Source: CAWKDC01 sp044445605 (GTDB lineage Bacteria > Pseudomonadota > Gammaproteobacteria > JABCZS01). Taken from it: a stretch of 64,000 nucleotides of DNA. The stretch is from NCBI GenBank assembly GCA_044445605.1, contig JBIOEA010000002.1:41461-105460 (forward strand). Direction: 5' to 3'. Shown here piece after piece: positions 18,248 through 26,664 of the stretch; the first letter of the stretch is position 1, and each line of letters starts with the position of its first letter. The notes under the pieces are model-generated. The model was not told the DNA's origin. It was given only the letters and a program-made list of their open reading frames with translations, and searched no databases. A program made the position numbers and the translations under genes.

Positions 18248-19489
18248 GTGCATCAAATTAACACCCGACTCCACATTGCGCTCTACCTCGCCTTTTTCAT
18301 TGTTGCGGTATTACTCAGCAGCATGGGTGTTGTCGTCATGGGCATGGTGAATGATGTTGGTATCACCAAAACAGACGCGAGCATTCTCGAGTCTTTTAAA
18401 GATATCACGATCATTCTCTCTGCATTTTTAGTCTCTTCATTTATTCCAAGGCTTGGATACAAAAAAACGCTATTGGTCGCCCTTTCAGTCATGGGCCTGG
18501 GTTGTTTTATCATGCCAACCCTTAATGGTTTTTGGGCTGCGAAAATCATGTTTGTGATGACAGGTTTGAGTTTCATGTTGCTCAAAGTCGTTATTTACTC
18601 GCTCATCGGTTTACATGCAACCAATGACAAAGAATACACGAGCTCTGTTGGCATTCTCGAAGGTTTTTTCAGCTTCAGCATGCTCATCGGCACGTCATTA
18701 TTCGGCATGTTTATTTTGTTAAAAGAACTCGGATACGGTGGCTTTTTATCTCAAGGCTGGACAAATGCTTACTGGCTGCTAACATGTTTGTGCGTTATTT
18801 CATTTGCACTGGTGACAAGTTGCACGATCGATGAATCGACGATCAAACCCAGCAAGGATATAAAACCACTCAGCGATGTACAAGGCATGTGGGTTTTGCT
18901 CACTAAACCTTCTGTCATCGCTTTTGCATTGTGCGTCATCGCATACGGTTTTTTAGAGCAAGCGATCACGACATGGTTACCAAAATTGTATAACGACGTG
19001 TTTGCGTTATCCGAAAGCACGGCGGTATTTCTCGCCGGCAGTTGGCCGTTAAGCATCGCTATTGGGCGCTTAGGCTGGGGTATCGTCATGCGCTATATCG
19101 ACTGGATGAAAATTCTTATCATTGGATTATTTATTGCACTTGCAATGCTCATCAGCATTTCGATGATGATGCCTATCTCCGTCACGGTAATAGGCATTCC
19201 GCTGGGCGCGCTTCTCTTGCCATGGATGGGATTATTTATTGGCGCAGTTTATCCGACCCTTTCTGCGTCAATGTTAGGCGCTCTTAAAAAATCCCAGCAT
19301 AGCCCAATGACGGGTTGGAGTATCATATTCTATGCAATGGGCGGTGCCATAGGATCGCGGATTTTAGGGATGTATTACCAGTCACATTCGGGTGTACAAG
19401 CCATTGAAATGTTGGCTTACCCTCTTGGTTTCTTAATAGCAGCTATACTTGCATTTGCTTACTATAGGAAAAATCGACTATCAGGATGA
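18248..19489 (+). CDS. MFS transporter (TsgA/FucP-like)
   Basis: A 413-residue major facilitator carrier of the inner membrane with about 12 hydrophobic segments. The start is GTG, with AAGGA about 8 nt upstream. The loop RLGYKKTLLVALSVMGLG between the second and third segments and the mirrored RLGWGIVMRYIDWMKILIIG after the eighth are the standard MFS signatures. The overall pattern is nearest to the TsgA or sugar:proton symporter branch. The substrate is unknown. It is followed closely (6 nt) by an outer-membrane protein gene, so the two may be co-expressed. Confidence 0.88.
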   Translation: MHQINTRLHIALYLAFFIVAVLLSSMGVVVMGMVNDVGITKTDASILESFKDITIILSAFLVSSFIPRLGYKKTLLVALSVMGLGCFIMPTLNGFWAAKIMFVMTGLSFMLLKVVIYSLIGLHATNDKEYTSSVGILEGFFSFSMLIGTSLFGMFILLKELGYGGFLSQGWTNAYWLLTCLCVISFALVTSCTIDESTIKPSKDIKPLSDVQGMWVLLTKPSVIAFALCVIAYGFLEQAITTWLPKLYNDVFALSESTAVFLAGSWPLSIAIGRLGWGIVMRYIDWMKILIIGLFIALAMLISISMMMPISVTVIGIPLGALLLPWMGLFIGAVYPTLSASMLGALKKSQHSPMTGWSIIFYAMGGAIGSRILGMYYQSHSGVQAIEMLAYPLGFLIAAILAFAYYRKNRLSG

Positions 19490-19495
19490 TATCGC

Positions 19496-20236
19496 ATGTT
19501 TCGAGCTCAGGCATTTCTCACTCTCAACCTGCTGGGAATATCTACCCTGCAGGCAGCGGCGCCCTTCATCACCGACGATCCAGATTCTGGCATACCGCAC
19601 TCACAGGAAATTTATTTCTACTCCAATCTCAATCACACAAACATTGAAATGGAAGAACCTTATTTAAATGCGCCTGCGCTAGAAATGGATCTCGGCATCT
19701 TTGATGATCTACAAGTGCATGCCACCCTCCCCTATGCCTGGCAGACAACGAGTTTTACTTCGCCTCATGGATTAGGTGATGTTGAGGTCGGTGCAAAATA
19801 TCGCATTATTCATGAAACTGATCATGTGCCTCAATTCAGTTTTGCGCCTCGCGTTGAATTACCCACAGGCAATGCAAGTGAAAACCTTGGTAATGGGCGT
19901 ATATGGACGCTCATCCCTTTTTATTTACAGAAAGGTTTTGGACCTTGGACGACCTACGGTGGTGGCGGGTATGCATTAAATTCGCAAAAGGGTATGCGTA
20001 ACTATCCCTTTGCAGGTTGGGTCGTGCAACGTGATTTATCAGATAAATTTACGCTCGGTGCAGAACTGCATTATGAGGGTGCCGTCAGTGACGAAGGCAC
20101 ATCATCGACTGTCATGGATATTGGCTGCTACTATCATATCGATAATCACCTGGGCTTCTTGTTTTCAGCCGGCAGTTCCATCCAAGGACAAACGCGTACT
20201 GTGGGGTATCTAGGAATTCATTGGGTCAGCGGGTAA
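19496..20236 (+). CDS. outer-membrane beta-barrel protein, MetA-pathway-like
   Basis: A 246-residue exported protein. The N-terminal signal peptide ends at STLQAAA, with the mature protein starting near APFITDDPDS. The mature part has alternating aromatic and small residues with many short strands (FAPRVELPTGNASENLG, WTTYGGGGYALN, FTLGAELHYEGA) and ends in GYLGIHWVSG. This fits the small porin-like family annotated as phenol-degradation MetA-pathway or transporter proteins. It lies 6 nt after the MFS gene. A role in passage of the same solute is an inference from this pairing only. Confidence 0.75.
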   Translation: MFRAQAFLTLNLLGISTLQAAAPFITDDPDSGIPHSQEIYFYSNLNHTNIEMEEPYLNAPALEMDLGIFDDLQVHATLPYAWQTTSFTSPHGLGDVEVGAKYRIIHETDHVPQFSFAPRVELPTGNASENLGNGRIWTLIPFYLQKGFGPWTTYGGGGYALNSQKGMRNYPFAGWVVQRDLSDKFTLGAELHYEGAVSDEGTSSTVMDIGCYYHIDNHLGFLFSAGSSIQGQTRTVGYLGIHWVSG

Positions 20237-20248
20237 TACAAAAAATTC

Positions 20249-20276
20249 TTGCGTATTCTATTTTTTTCCTTATAAT
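20249..20276 (+). promoter_or_regulatory. candidate promoter upstream of a leader ORF
   Basis: TTGCGT, a 16-nt spacer and TATAAT, with a predicted start near 20283. It would transcribe the 8-codon reading frame at 20309 and possibly continue into higBA. Confidence 0.5.
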
Positions 20277-20308
20277 GCTTCGAAACTATATAACAATAAG
20301 GAAAACCA

Positions 20309-20335
20309 ATGATCCCTTACTTTAAAAATCTCTAA
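20309..20335 (+). CDS. 8-codon leader peptide candidate
   Basis: A reading frame for MIPYFKNL ending in TAA, with AAGGA 6 nt before the ATG and a good promoter just upstream. It is too short to be certain. Its value would be regulatory, as a leader in front of higBA. Confidence 0.25.
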   Translation: MIPYFKNL

Positions 20336-20355
20336 GCAAAACCCCTAACACTCTG

Positions 20356-20377
20356 ATAAATAAGACTCTTTATTTAT
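20356..20377. promoter_or_regulatory. perfect inverted repeat overlapping the higB -35 box
   Basis: ATAAATAA, a 6-nt loop and TTATTTAT form a perfect 8-bp inverted repeat. Its last base is the first base of the -35 element. HigA antitoxins are known to repress their own promoter, so this is the best operator candidate. Confidence 0.6.
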
Positions 20378-20405
20378 TGAAAAATATCGAATATCGGTAT
20401 ATAAT
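20377..20405 (+). promoter_or_regulatory. higBA promoter
   Basis: TTGAAA, a 17-nt spacer and TATAAT. The -10 box ends only 4 nt before the higB ATG, so the transcript would begin at or next to the start codon. Confidence 0.7.
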
Positions 20406-20409
20406 AATT

Positions 20410-20700
20410 ATGATTGAACATTTCAGCAGTAAAACTGCCCAAGATATTTATGATGGCATAGACTCCAAAAGTGCAAGACGGGTTCCCTTACCTTTGCACC
20501 CGAAAATATGCCGTCTATTTGACCGGTTAAATATCATTGAAGATATTCAAGAACTTCGGATCCCGCCGAGCAATAGACTTGAAAAGTTGCAGGGTATTCT
20601 TCAAGGATATTGGAGTATAAGGGTCAATGTCCAGTGGCGAATCATTTTTAGGTGGCACAATAATGCTGCTCATGATGTTGATATCACGGATTATCATTAG
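20410..20700 (+). CDS. higB: HigB-type toxin (RelE superfamily)
   Basis: A 96-residue mRNA-interferase-type toxin. Family features are the start MIEHFSSKTAQDIYDG, the central LNIIEDIQELRIPPSNRLEKL and the C-terminal GYWSIRVNVQWRIIFRW followed by AHDVDITDYH. In the known family this toxin cleaves mRNA on the ribosome and is neutralised by HigA. No ribosome site precedes the ATG, and the promoter lies directly upstream, so translation may be leaderless or weak. higA follows after 12 nt, in the toxin-first order typical of higBA. Confidence 0.92.
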   Translation: MIEHFSSKTAQDIYDGIDSKSARRVPLPLHPKICRLFDRLNIIEDIQELRIPPSNRLEKLQGILQGYWSIRVNVQWRIIFRWHNNAAHDVDITDYH

Positions 20701-20712
20701 GAGGTTATTAAC

Positions 20713-21015
20713 ATGTTACCCAAACACAGGCAACCAACGAGCCCAGGCGAAATGTTACTAAAAGAATTTTTAGAACCGATGGGCTTAACGCAAAAGACAT
20801 TTGCGAAGCATCTGGGCTGGACCTATGCACGCTTGAATGAAATTATTAACGGTCGTCGTGGAGTCACTGCATCCTCTGCATTAGCGTTTGCCGATGCATT
20901 AGGGACAACACCCGAATTCTGGTTGAACTTGCAGTTACAGCACGACTTATGGATGGGATATCAAAAACATAAACCCATTCCACCGATTAACAACGACAAG
21001 CTTCATGATGAATAG
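20713..21015 (+). CDS. higA: HigA-type antitoxin
   Basis: A 100-residue HTH antitoxin. Typical HigA text is visible: PTSPGEMLLKEFLEPMGLTQ, the HTH region AKHLGWTYARLNEIINGRRG, and LGTTPEFWLNLQLQHDLW. It has a strong ribosome site (AGGAGG, 8 nt before ATG), stronger than that of higB, in keeping with the need for antitoxin excess. It binds HigB and probably the inverted repeat at the promoter. Confidence 0.95.
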   Translation: MLPKHRQPTSPGEMLLKEFLEPMGLTQKTFAKHLGWTYARLNEIINGRRGVTASSALAFADALGTTPEFWLNLQLQHDLWMGYQKHKPIPPINNDKLHDE

Positions 21016-21048
21016 ACAGGGACACGGACAATAGGTTAAAATCCCCCC

Positions 21049-23199
21049 ATGAACATCCAAGAACTCATTTCAGCCCTTGACGCGGGTACATTCTCCCCAG
21101 ACAGGATCGACGATCGGTTCGTCTTTCTTCAATTATATCAAGGCCGAACGCTCCTAGAACATATTGCCGATCGGCATGATGATCCCAGCCTACTGTATGA
21201 AACCCTTTGCAGATATGAAACGCTCTCCAGAGAACTTACAACTATTTACATCTCCCACAGAGAAATTCTCCATCAATACTTTTTTTTCTTTTGTGGAAAA
21301 ATGGCAGCCATTGATCAAGACGATAAAGCCACCTATTTTAATGAAACACTCCCAACATTGTATGATAGATGGTTTAATGCTCATATAAAAAATCAAATCA
21401 TAGCAGAGCTACCCGATTATTTTGAGTTTCTCAAAGAAACCCATCCAGTATTCCCGTACTGTGCCGAAACACCGCTATTACATAGACTCCGATACCTATG
21501 CATTTGCAAAGAGATTGGCAAAACGATTGAAAACAATGAAACACTTGAATCCATCATTGATGATGACATGGTTAACATTAAACTCACGACCATGGCTAAT
21601 CATCCTCTTTATGCCACGCCACAAAATCCAGCTTGGATTAACTCAATCATTACTGATGTTAATCAGAGAATCAGCAACCTCATCGGCTACACGTTACCGT
21701 TAACACAAACGCATACTAGTTATCAGCTTTCAAGCTATGCAAATGTGCTTGCAACAGTGAATCGAAAAAGTTATGCAGGATTGAGCGATCACGATAAACT
21801 CAGCAGTATTGAACTATTGAGCATCTTGTACATGGAAGGATCTGATGCATTACAGGCAGATATCGCTTCTCATATCGATGCACTTATTCAAAACGATTCG
21901 CAAGACTTGCTTTTGCAACGAATTTTATTGATCACGTTAGCCCCGCCGCCTTTAGGACGAGCGCTTCCTAGGTTCCGCGCAAATGGCCCAGAACTTTTAT
22001 CCAGGCTCGGCACCCATACCGTCATGCTATTACTTGACGCGATACCCTCATTGTTAACCAAACAAGAAGATAAGATACAATTTTTGAATAAGTCGCAAGC
22101 CATTCGCGAGTCGAATGATGAGATTTATATAAAATTTGATTATGAAGATGCTTTCTCTACTTACTTGAATGCTAGGTTAATGCGAGGTTCTATGTGGCTT
22201 GCTTATGTCCTTGCGCATGGCGACATCCCCACTGTTCACGCAATGACTATCATCTCAAACCATCTGGAATCCAATGACAGAAGATGCATGCTCTCGCTCA
22301 TGGGGTCTCATAAATTAATTCTGGGCTGTTTGAACTATGCCTTCCATGCTAGTGCAATTATCAGCGACCGTGATTATTACCAGGTGTTCTCCCCTCGAGA
22401 ACCGCAGTTTAGAATAAATACCAGGGATGATTCATATTTTAGCAATAACGGAACGTACATCTTAAAATCACTACAGCATGGCATTAGACATTTACGGTTT
22501 CATGCTGAAAAATATGTATATGACACGATCAGACTTAATCAATATACAGAAGCATTAATAAATGATGGGGATCAACTTTATTATCAGTTCACCGATTCAG
22601 CAGATTCAGTTTGTCCTCCGTATGACCTTGTTATCACCAAAAATGCTGTCACGCCTGGCCACCTTTCCTTAGCATCTAGATATTCCATGGAGCGCTATGC
22701 AGTGGCTTTAGCACATTATGCAGCCAGACTGAATTGGGAAATAAAGGATGCGAAGTTTAAAATACCATTCATTAGTAACACAGAAAATATCGAAGCCTAT
22801 TGCAACGCAGTGCAATATTTAATGGAACATTCATCAGATACAGATGAATATGCCTGGATAATTGTTGGGCATCAAGGCTTTCAGGGTGAATTAGGAACAC
22901 TATATCCGGCGTTTCGTTATGATCTATATGTTTATAAAAATCGTATCGAATTCGGCCCGTTGAGCAAATTGAAGCTTGGAACCAGAACACAAGCGAATAT
23001 AAATTTACCGAATAAAGAAATTTCACGCGAACCTGGCTCATTGTTTTTGATGGCAGCTAAAAGCTTTCTCTCGCCGATGACGCCTGATGAAATCAAAATC
23101 AAAGGTGCTCATAAAATCCCACAAGATCGTGCTGAAGACATCGAGGAAATTAAAAGATTTGGTGTGACTCGGGATCAGAATCGATTTAGGCTCAAGTAA
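21049..23199 (+). CDS. 716-residue protein of unknown function
   Basis: I do not recognise a family. The protein is soluble, without signal peptide or membrane segments. The first 400 residues look helical (SALDAG, RTLLEHIADRHDDPSLL). The later part has more strand-like text (YAWIIVGHQGFQGELGTL, near residue 610). A candidate promoter (TAGACA, 18 nt, TAAAAT at 21037-21042) lies so close to the ATG that the message would be leaderless; no ribosome site is seen. It overlaps the convergent CinA-like gene by 25 nt. Size and lack of family make it a candidate host-interaction protein, which is only an inference. Confidence 0.75.
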   Translation: MNIQELISALDAGTFSPDRIDDRFVFLQLYQGRTLLEHIADRHDDPSLLYETLCRYETLSRELTTIYISHREILHQYFFFFCGKMAAIDQDDKATYFNETLPTLYDRWFNAHIKNQIIAELPDYFEFLKETHPVFPYCAETPLLHRLRYLCICKEIGKTIENNETLESIIDDDMVNIKLTTMANHPLYATPQNPAWINSIITDVNQRISNLIGYTLPLTQTHTSYQLSSYANVLATVNRKSYAGLSDHDKLSSIELLSILYMEGSDALQADIASHIDALIQNDSQDLLLQRILLITLAPPPLGRALPRFRANGPELLSRLGTHTVMLLLDAIPSLLTKQEDKIQFLNKSQAIRESNDEIYIKFDYEDAFSTYLNARLMRGSMWLAYVLAHGDIPTVHAMTIISNHLESNDRRCMLSLMGSHKLILGCLNYAFHASAIISDRDYYQVFSPREPQFRINTRDDSYFSNNGTYILKSLQHGIRHLRFHAEKYVYDTIRLNQYTEALINDGDQLYYQFTDSADSVCPPYDLVITKNAVTPGHLSLASRYSMERYAVALAHYAARLNWEIKDAKFKIPFISNTENIEAYCNAVQYLMEHSSDTDEYAWIIVGHQGFQGELGTLYPAFRYDLYVYKNRIEFGPLSKLKLGTRTQANINLPNKEISREPGSLFLMAAKSFLSPMTPDEIKIKGAHKIPQDRAEDIEEIKRFGVTRDQNRFRLK

Positions 23200-24302
23200 C
23201 GCCCCAACTGCCACGCAGTATACGCTCTCGCAGAATGAATGATTTCAGCGCCGCGCATTGGCACGGAAAATTGATGTTGATAAACCCGTTCTCCATTCAA
23301 GAATCCCTCACATGAAAATGCAATGCTTCCAGGCTTATTCAAGTCTTTTGAAATCTTCGGCAAAGATGCCACTACAAATATTAATCCTTTTTTAGAGATC
23401 CCATTCCTGTCTATTGGAATAATATTCGGATGCGTCACCAAAGGAGAGGCCAACTCCGCATTTATCTCATCTACTAAAAAAATAGTTTCTGAAGAATCCA
23501 TCAATATATCATCTAATACTTCCAATGCATTTTTGCGATCACGTGATACACAATACGGTTCCAACAGTGCGTCAATTGCTGACAGCACTTCCGTATCAGG
23601 ATGCTTATCTTTCGCCATCACTTTAATCGTTAGATAAGGATAAGACCAGCGATATCCTGTTTCAAAACCATGAGGATTTGCCATCGCATCAATGGTTTCT
23701 GCAATTTCACTTTCCGATAAACCCATGGTGATCCATTGAAAACGCTCGCGTTTATCAAAAAAAGATAAACTCTCCAACATGGGCATTATTCTTGAATCAA
23801 ATATCGGGCGACATTCTCTCGGCGGCCCTGGCAACATAAAAATATGTTTCCCCTTCCAGGCAAGGTGACACGCGGGCGCCGATCCATTGGCATTCGGATA
23901 AATATCCGCCCCTTCGGGAAATAGTGCTTGTTGTCGATTCGAATCCACTGCTTTCAAATTAAATGTTGCCATACGCGCCCGAATCGTTTCCCATGATGGC
24001 TCATCAAACTTCAATTCGCAACCTGTTTCTTCAGCGACAGCAAAACGTGTATTGTCGTCCGATGTCGGGCCCAATCCACCGGTGGTAATCACAACATCAC
24101 TGTGCTCCAACAAATATCTTAGGGCAGTACAAATGTCATCTCTATCATCAGAAACATGCACATGCTGATACAGCTTCGCACCTTTATCATGCAAGGTAGC
24201 AGCAAAATATTGACCATTTGTATCCTGTACTTCGCCCTCAATGATTTCATTGCCTGTGGCTAAAAAGGATATGTTTTTAAAAGGTTGCTTTTGGTCTATC
24301 AT
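23175..24302 (-). CDS. CinA-like protein with degenerate C-terminal domain
   Basis: A 375-residue protein. Residues 8-250 are a CinA/MoCF-type domain: LATGNEIIEGEVQDTNG, VVITTGGLGPTSDDNTR and HIFMLPGPPRECRPIF are close to the family consensus. In the family this domain acts as an ADP-ribose or NAD-derivative pyrophosphatase. The C-terminal 120 residues sit where CinA has the PncC nicotinamide-nucleotide amidase domain, but the TAESCTGG active-site motif is absent (SSETIFLVDEINAEL instead), so amidase activity is unlikely. It is divergent from the dehydrogenase gene, with 41 nt between. Confidence 0.85.
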   Translation of the reverse strand: MIDQKQPFKNISFLATGNEIIEGEVQDTNGQYFAATLHDKGAKLYQHVHVSDDRDDICTALRYLLEHSDVVITTGGLGPTSDDNTRFAVAEETGCELKFDEPSWETIRARMATFNLKAVDSNRQQALFPEGADIYPNANGSAPACHLAWKGKHIFMLPGPPRECRPIFDSRIMPMLESLSFFDKRERFQWITMGLSESEIAETIDAMANPHGFETGYRWSYPYLTIKVMAKDKHPDTEVLSAIDALLEPYCVSRDRKNALEVLDDILMDSSETIFLVDEINAELASPLVTHPNIIPIDRNGISKKGLIFVVASLPKISKDLNKPGSIAFSCEGFLNGERVYQHQFSVPMRGAEIIHSARAYTAWQLGRYLSLNRF

Positions 24303-24343
24303 GATAAAGAATATCCATTAGTTGATTAGCAAGGAACATCACT

Positions 24344-25150
24344 ATGCCACGCATTGCGAACAAAATAGCCATGATCACCGGTGCAGCTCGCGGCATCGGC
24401 GCGGCTACGGCACAATTGCTGGCCGATGAAGGCGCCTTCGTCATTTTAACAGATATTTTGGACAAGGAAGGTCAGGCCCTTGCCGATAAATTAGGGACAT
24501 CCAAAGCAGCCTATTATCATTTGGATGTCAGCCGGGAAGCCGATTGGAAGCAAGTTTTCGAGGCTATCAAACAAAAACAGGGCCGATTGGATATTCTATT
24601 TAATAATGCCGGGATCATTGGCCTTGAATCCCACCATGGGCCCCAAGACCCCGAAAACTGCTCCCTAGATACATGGCACCATGTGCATCAGATCAATTTA
24701 GATGGCATCTTTTTAGGCTGCCGTTATGGAATTGGACTGATGAAAAAAACGGGTGGCTCCATTATTAATATGTCGTCACGTTCAGGGGTTGTTGGCATCC
24801 CTGCAGCATGCGCCTACGCGTCGAGTAAGGCGGCCGTTCGCAACCACACAAAGTCTGTAGCACTCTATTGCGCCAGCCAACAATATGGCATCCGCTGCAA
24901 CTCGCTACATCCCGGCGCTATTTTAACACCTATGTGGGAGCCGATGTTCAACCCTTCTATTTCACGAGATGAAGCCATTGCAGAAATTGGTGCCGGTATC
25001 CCATTAGGCCATATGGGCGAAGCGTTGGATGTGGCTTATGCCGTATTGTATTTGGGATCAGATGAATCAAAATATATCACTGGAGCAGAGTTTACGCTCG
25101 ACGGGGGAATCTTAGCAGGCAGCAGCGCAGCACCAACGCAACGCAAATAA
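24344..25150 (+). CDS. SDR family oxidoreductase
   Basis: A 268-residue classical short-chain dehydrogenase. The cofactor motif TGAARGIGAATAQLL is at about residues 12-26. An Asp after the second strand (LTDILD, near residue 38) suggests NAD preference. NNAGIIG and the catalytic YASSK (preceded by Ser in MSSRSGVVG) are intact. The C-terminal YITGAEFTLDGG is also typical. The substrate is unknown. AAGGA precedes the ATG. It is the first gene of an operon with the phosphorylase (14-nt gap) and the PRPP-synthetase-like gene. Confidence 0.9.
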   Translation: MPRIANKIAMITGAARGIGAATAQLLADEGAFVILTDILDKEGQALADKLGTSKAAYYHLDVSREADWKQVFEAIKQKQGRLDILFNNAGIIGLESHHGPQDPENCSLDTWHHVHQINLDGIFLGCRYGIGLMKKTGGSIINMSSRSGVVGIPAACAYASSKAAVRNHTKSVALYCASQQYGIRCNSLHPGAILTPMWEPMFNPSISRDEAIAEIGAGIPLGHMGEALDVAYAVLYLGSDESKYITGAEFTLDGGILAGSSAAPTQRK

Positions 25151-25164
25151 CCTCAGGAATTAAA

Positions 25165-26664
25165 ATGGAACATGAATTTAAAGCAAAACGACTTGGCATT
25201 TATACCTACCAAGAAACCGTGGTCTATTTGCATCCTGATTGTAGTATTTGCCACTCGGAAGGCTTCCGCGCACCGACACGAATGATGGTAACATCAGGGA
25301 CTCACTCTATCGTTGCTACATTACACATGATATTAAATGACACGCAATTAGACCCACATGACATCGGATTTTCTGAATCTGCTTGGACATTACTCGACAT
25401 TAAAGAAGGCGACCACGTCACCTTAAGCCATTTGAAACCATTAGTCTCGTTAAGTTACGTTCGAAAAAAAATCTATGGGGAAAGCTTAGAAGCTGAAGAG
25501 CTCACCACCATTATCGACGATGTTGTTGCCGGCCGATTATCCGATGTGCATATTTCTGCTTTTTTGGTGGCCTGTGCCGGCGGCAGATTGAGCGAAGATG
25601 AAATTGTGTCATTAACAAAAAGCATGATCGGTGCGGGTGAAGTGTTACATTGGGATGCGCCCATCATTGTCGATAAACATTGTGTAGGAGGGTTACCAGG
25701 AAATCGCACGACACCGATTGTTGTTCCCATTGTGGCGCAATTTGGATTATTCATTCCTAAATCATCCTCACGTGCAATCACCTCTCCTGCTGGGACGGCC
25801 GATACATTGGCTGTACTCACGAATGTATCGCTCGATAGTGCACAAATTCACGATATCGTCACGAAATATAATGGTTGCATGGTGTGGGGTGGATCATTAG
25901 GATTGTCCCCTGCCGATGACATTTTGATTCGTGTCGAACGTGCATTGGCTGTGGATACAGAAGGACAAATGATTGCATCCGTATTATCGAAAAAAGTTGC
26001 TGCGGGTTCAACACATGTTCTCATCGATGTTCCCATCGGGAAAACAGCCAAAGTGCGCACACTCGAAAAGGCAGATTTTTATAAATCCTTATTCATGGAA
26101 GTAGGCAAACGTCTTGGCTTGACCGTCGAGGTTATTTTTTCAGATGGTAGCCAACCGATTGGCCGAGGTATCGGGCCCGCACTTGAAGCACGCGATGTTT
26201 TAAAAGTCTTACGTGATGATAGTGATCTACCCGAGGATCTCAAAGAAAAGTCTTTAATGATCGCTGGCAAGTTAATTGAATTTTCTCCCCGCGTTAAAAA
26301 GGGCGAAGGACGCGCTATTGCACGTCAAATTTTAGAATCAGGTAAAGCCTACGAGCATTTCAAAGCTATTTGCGAAGCACAAGGAGGATTATATCCCGTG
26401 CCCGTGGCTCCCTTTCAACAAACTGTTTTCGCAACGCAATCAGGCAACGTGGCCGGCATCCACAATCGTGCACTCACACGTTTAGCCTCATTATTAGGTG
26501 CACCCTTGGCACCGGTTGCGGGAATCGATTTGCACGTTAAAATGGGTGATACCATTGAATGGGGCCAACCCCTGTTTACGCTGCATGCGCTCACCGAAGG
26601 TGAGCTTCACTACGCACATGAAGCCATGTATCAACAAGAACCCATTGTCGAGTGGGAGGAATGA
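25165..26664 (+). CDS. AMP/thymidine phosphorylase (long, archaeal-like type)
   Basis: A 499-residue nucleoside or nucleotide phosphorylase of the type annotated as putative thymidine phosphorylase in Legionella and as AMP phosphorylase in archaea. An N-terminal domain of about 95 residues, absent from E. coli DeoA, precedes the phosphorylase core. Core motifs are IVDKHCVGGLPGNRTTPIVV (phosphate-binding), KSSSRAITSPAGTADTL (the family signature) and the C-terminal SGNVAGIHNRALTRLA. It would release base from nucleoside or nucleotide to give ribose-1-phosphate or ribose-1,5-bisphosphate. Its stop shares a base with the next gene's start (TGATG). Confidence 0.88.
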   Translation: MEHEFKAKRLGIYTYQETVVYLHPDCSICHSEGFRAPTRMMVTSGTHSIVATLHMILNDTQLDPHDIGFSESAWTLLDIKEGDHVTLSHLKPLVSLSYVRKKIYGESLEAEELTTIIDDVVAGRLSDVHISAFLVACAGGRLSEDEIVSLTKSMIGAGEVLHWDAPIIVDKHCVGGLPGNRTTPIVVPIVAQFGLFIPKSSSRAITSPAGTADTLAVLTNVSLDSAQIHDIVTKYNGCMVWGGSLGLSPADDILIRVERALAVDTEGQMIASVLSKKVAAGSTHVLIDVPIGKTAKVRTLEKADFYKSLFMEVGKRLGLTVEVIFSDGSQPIGRGIGPALEARDVLKVLRDDSDLPEDLKEKSLMIAGKLIEFSPRVKKGEGRAIARQILESGKAYEHFKAICEAQGGLYPVPVAPFQQTVFATQSGNVAGIHNRALTRLASLLGAPLAPVAGIDLHVKMGDTIEWGQPLFTLHALTEGELHYAHEAMYQQEPIVEWEE

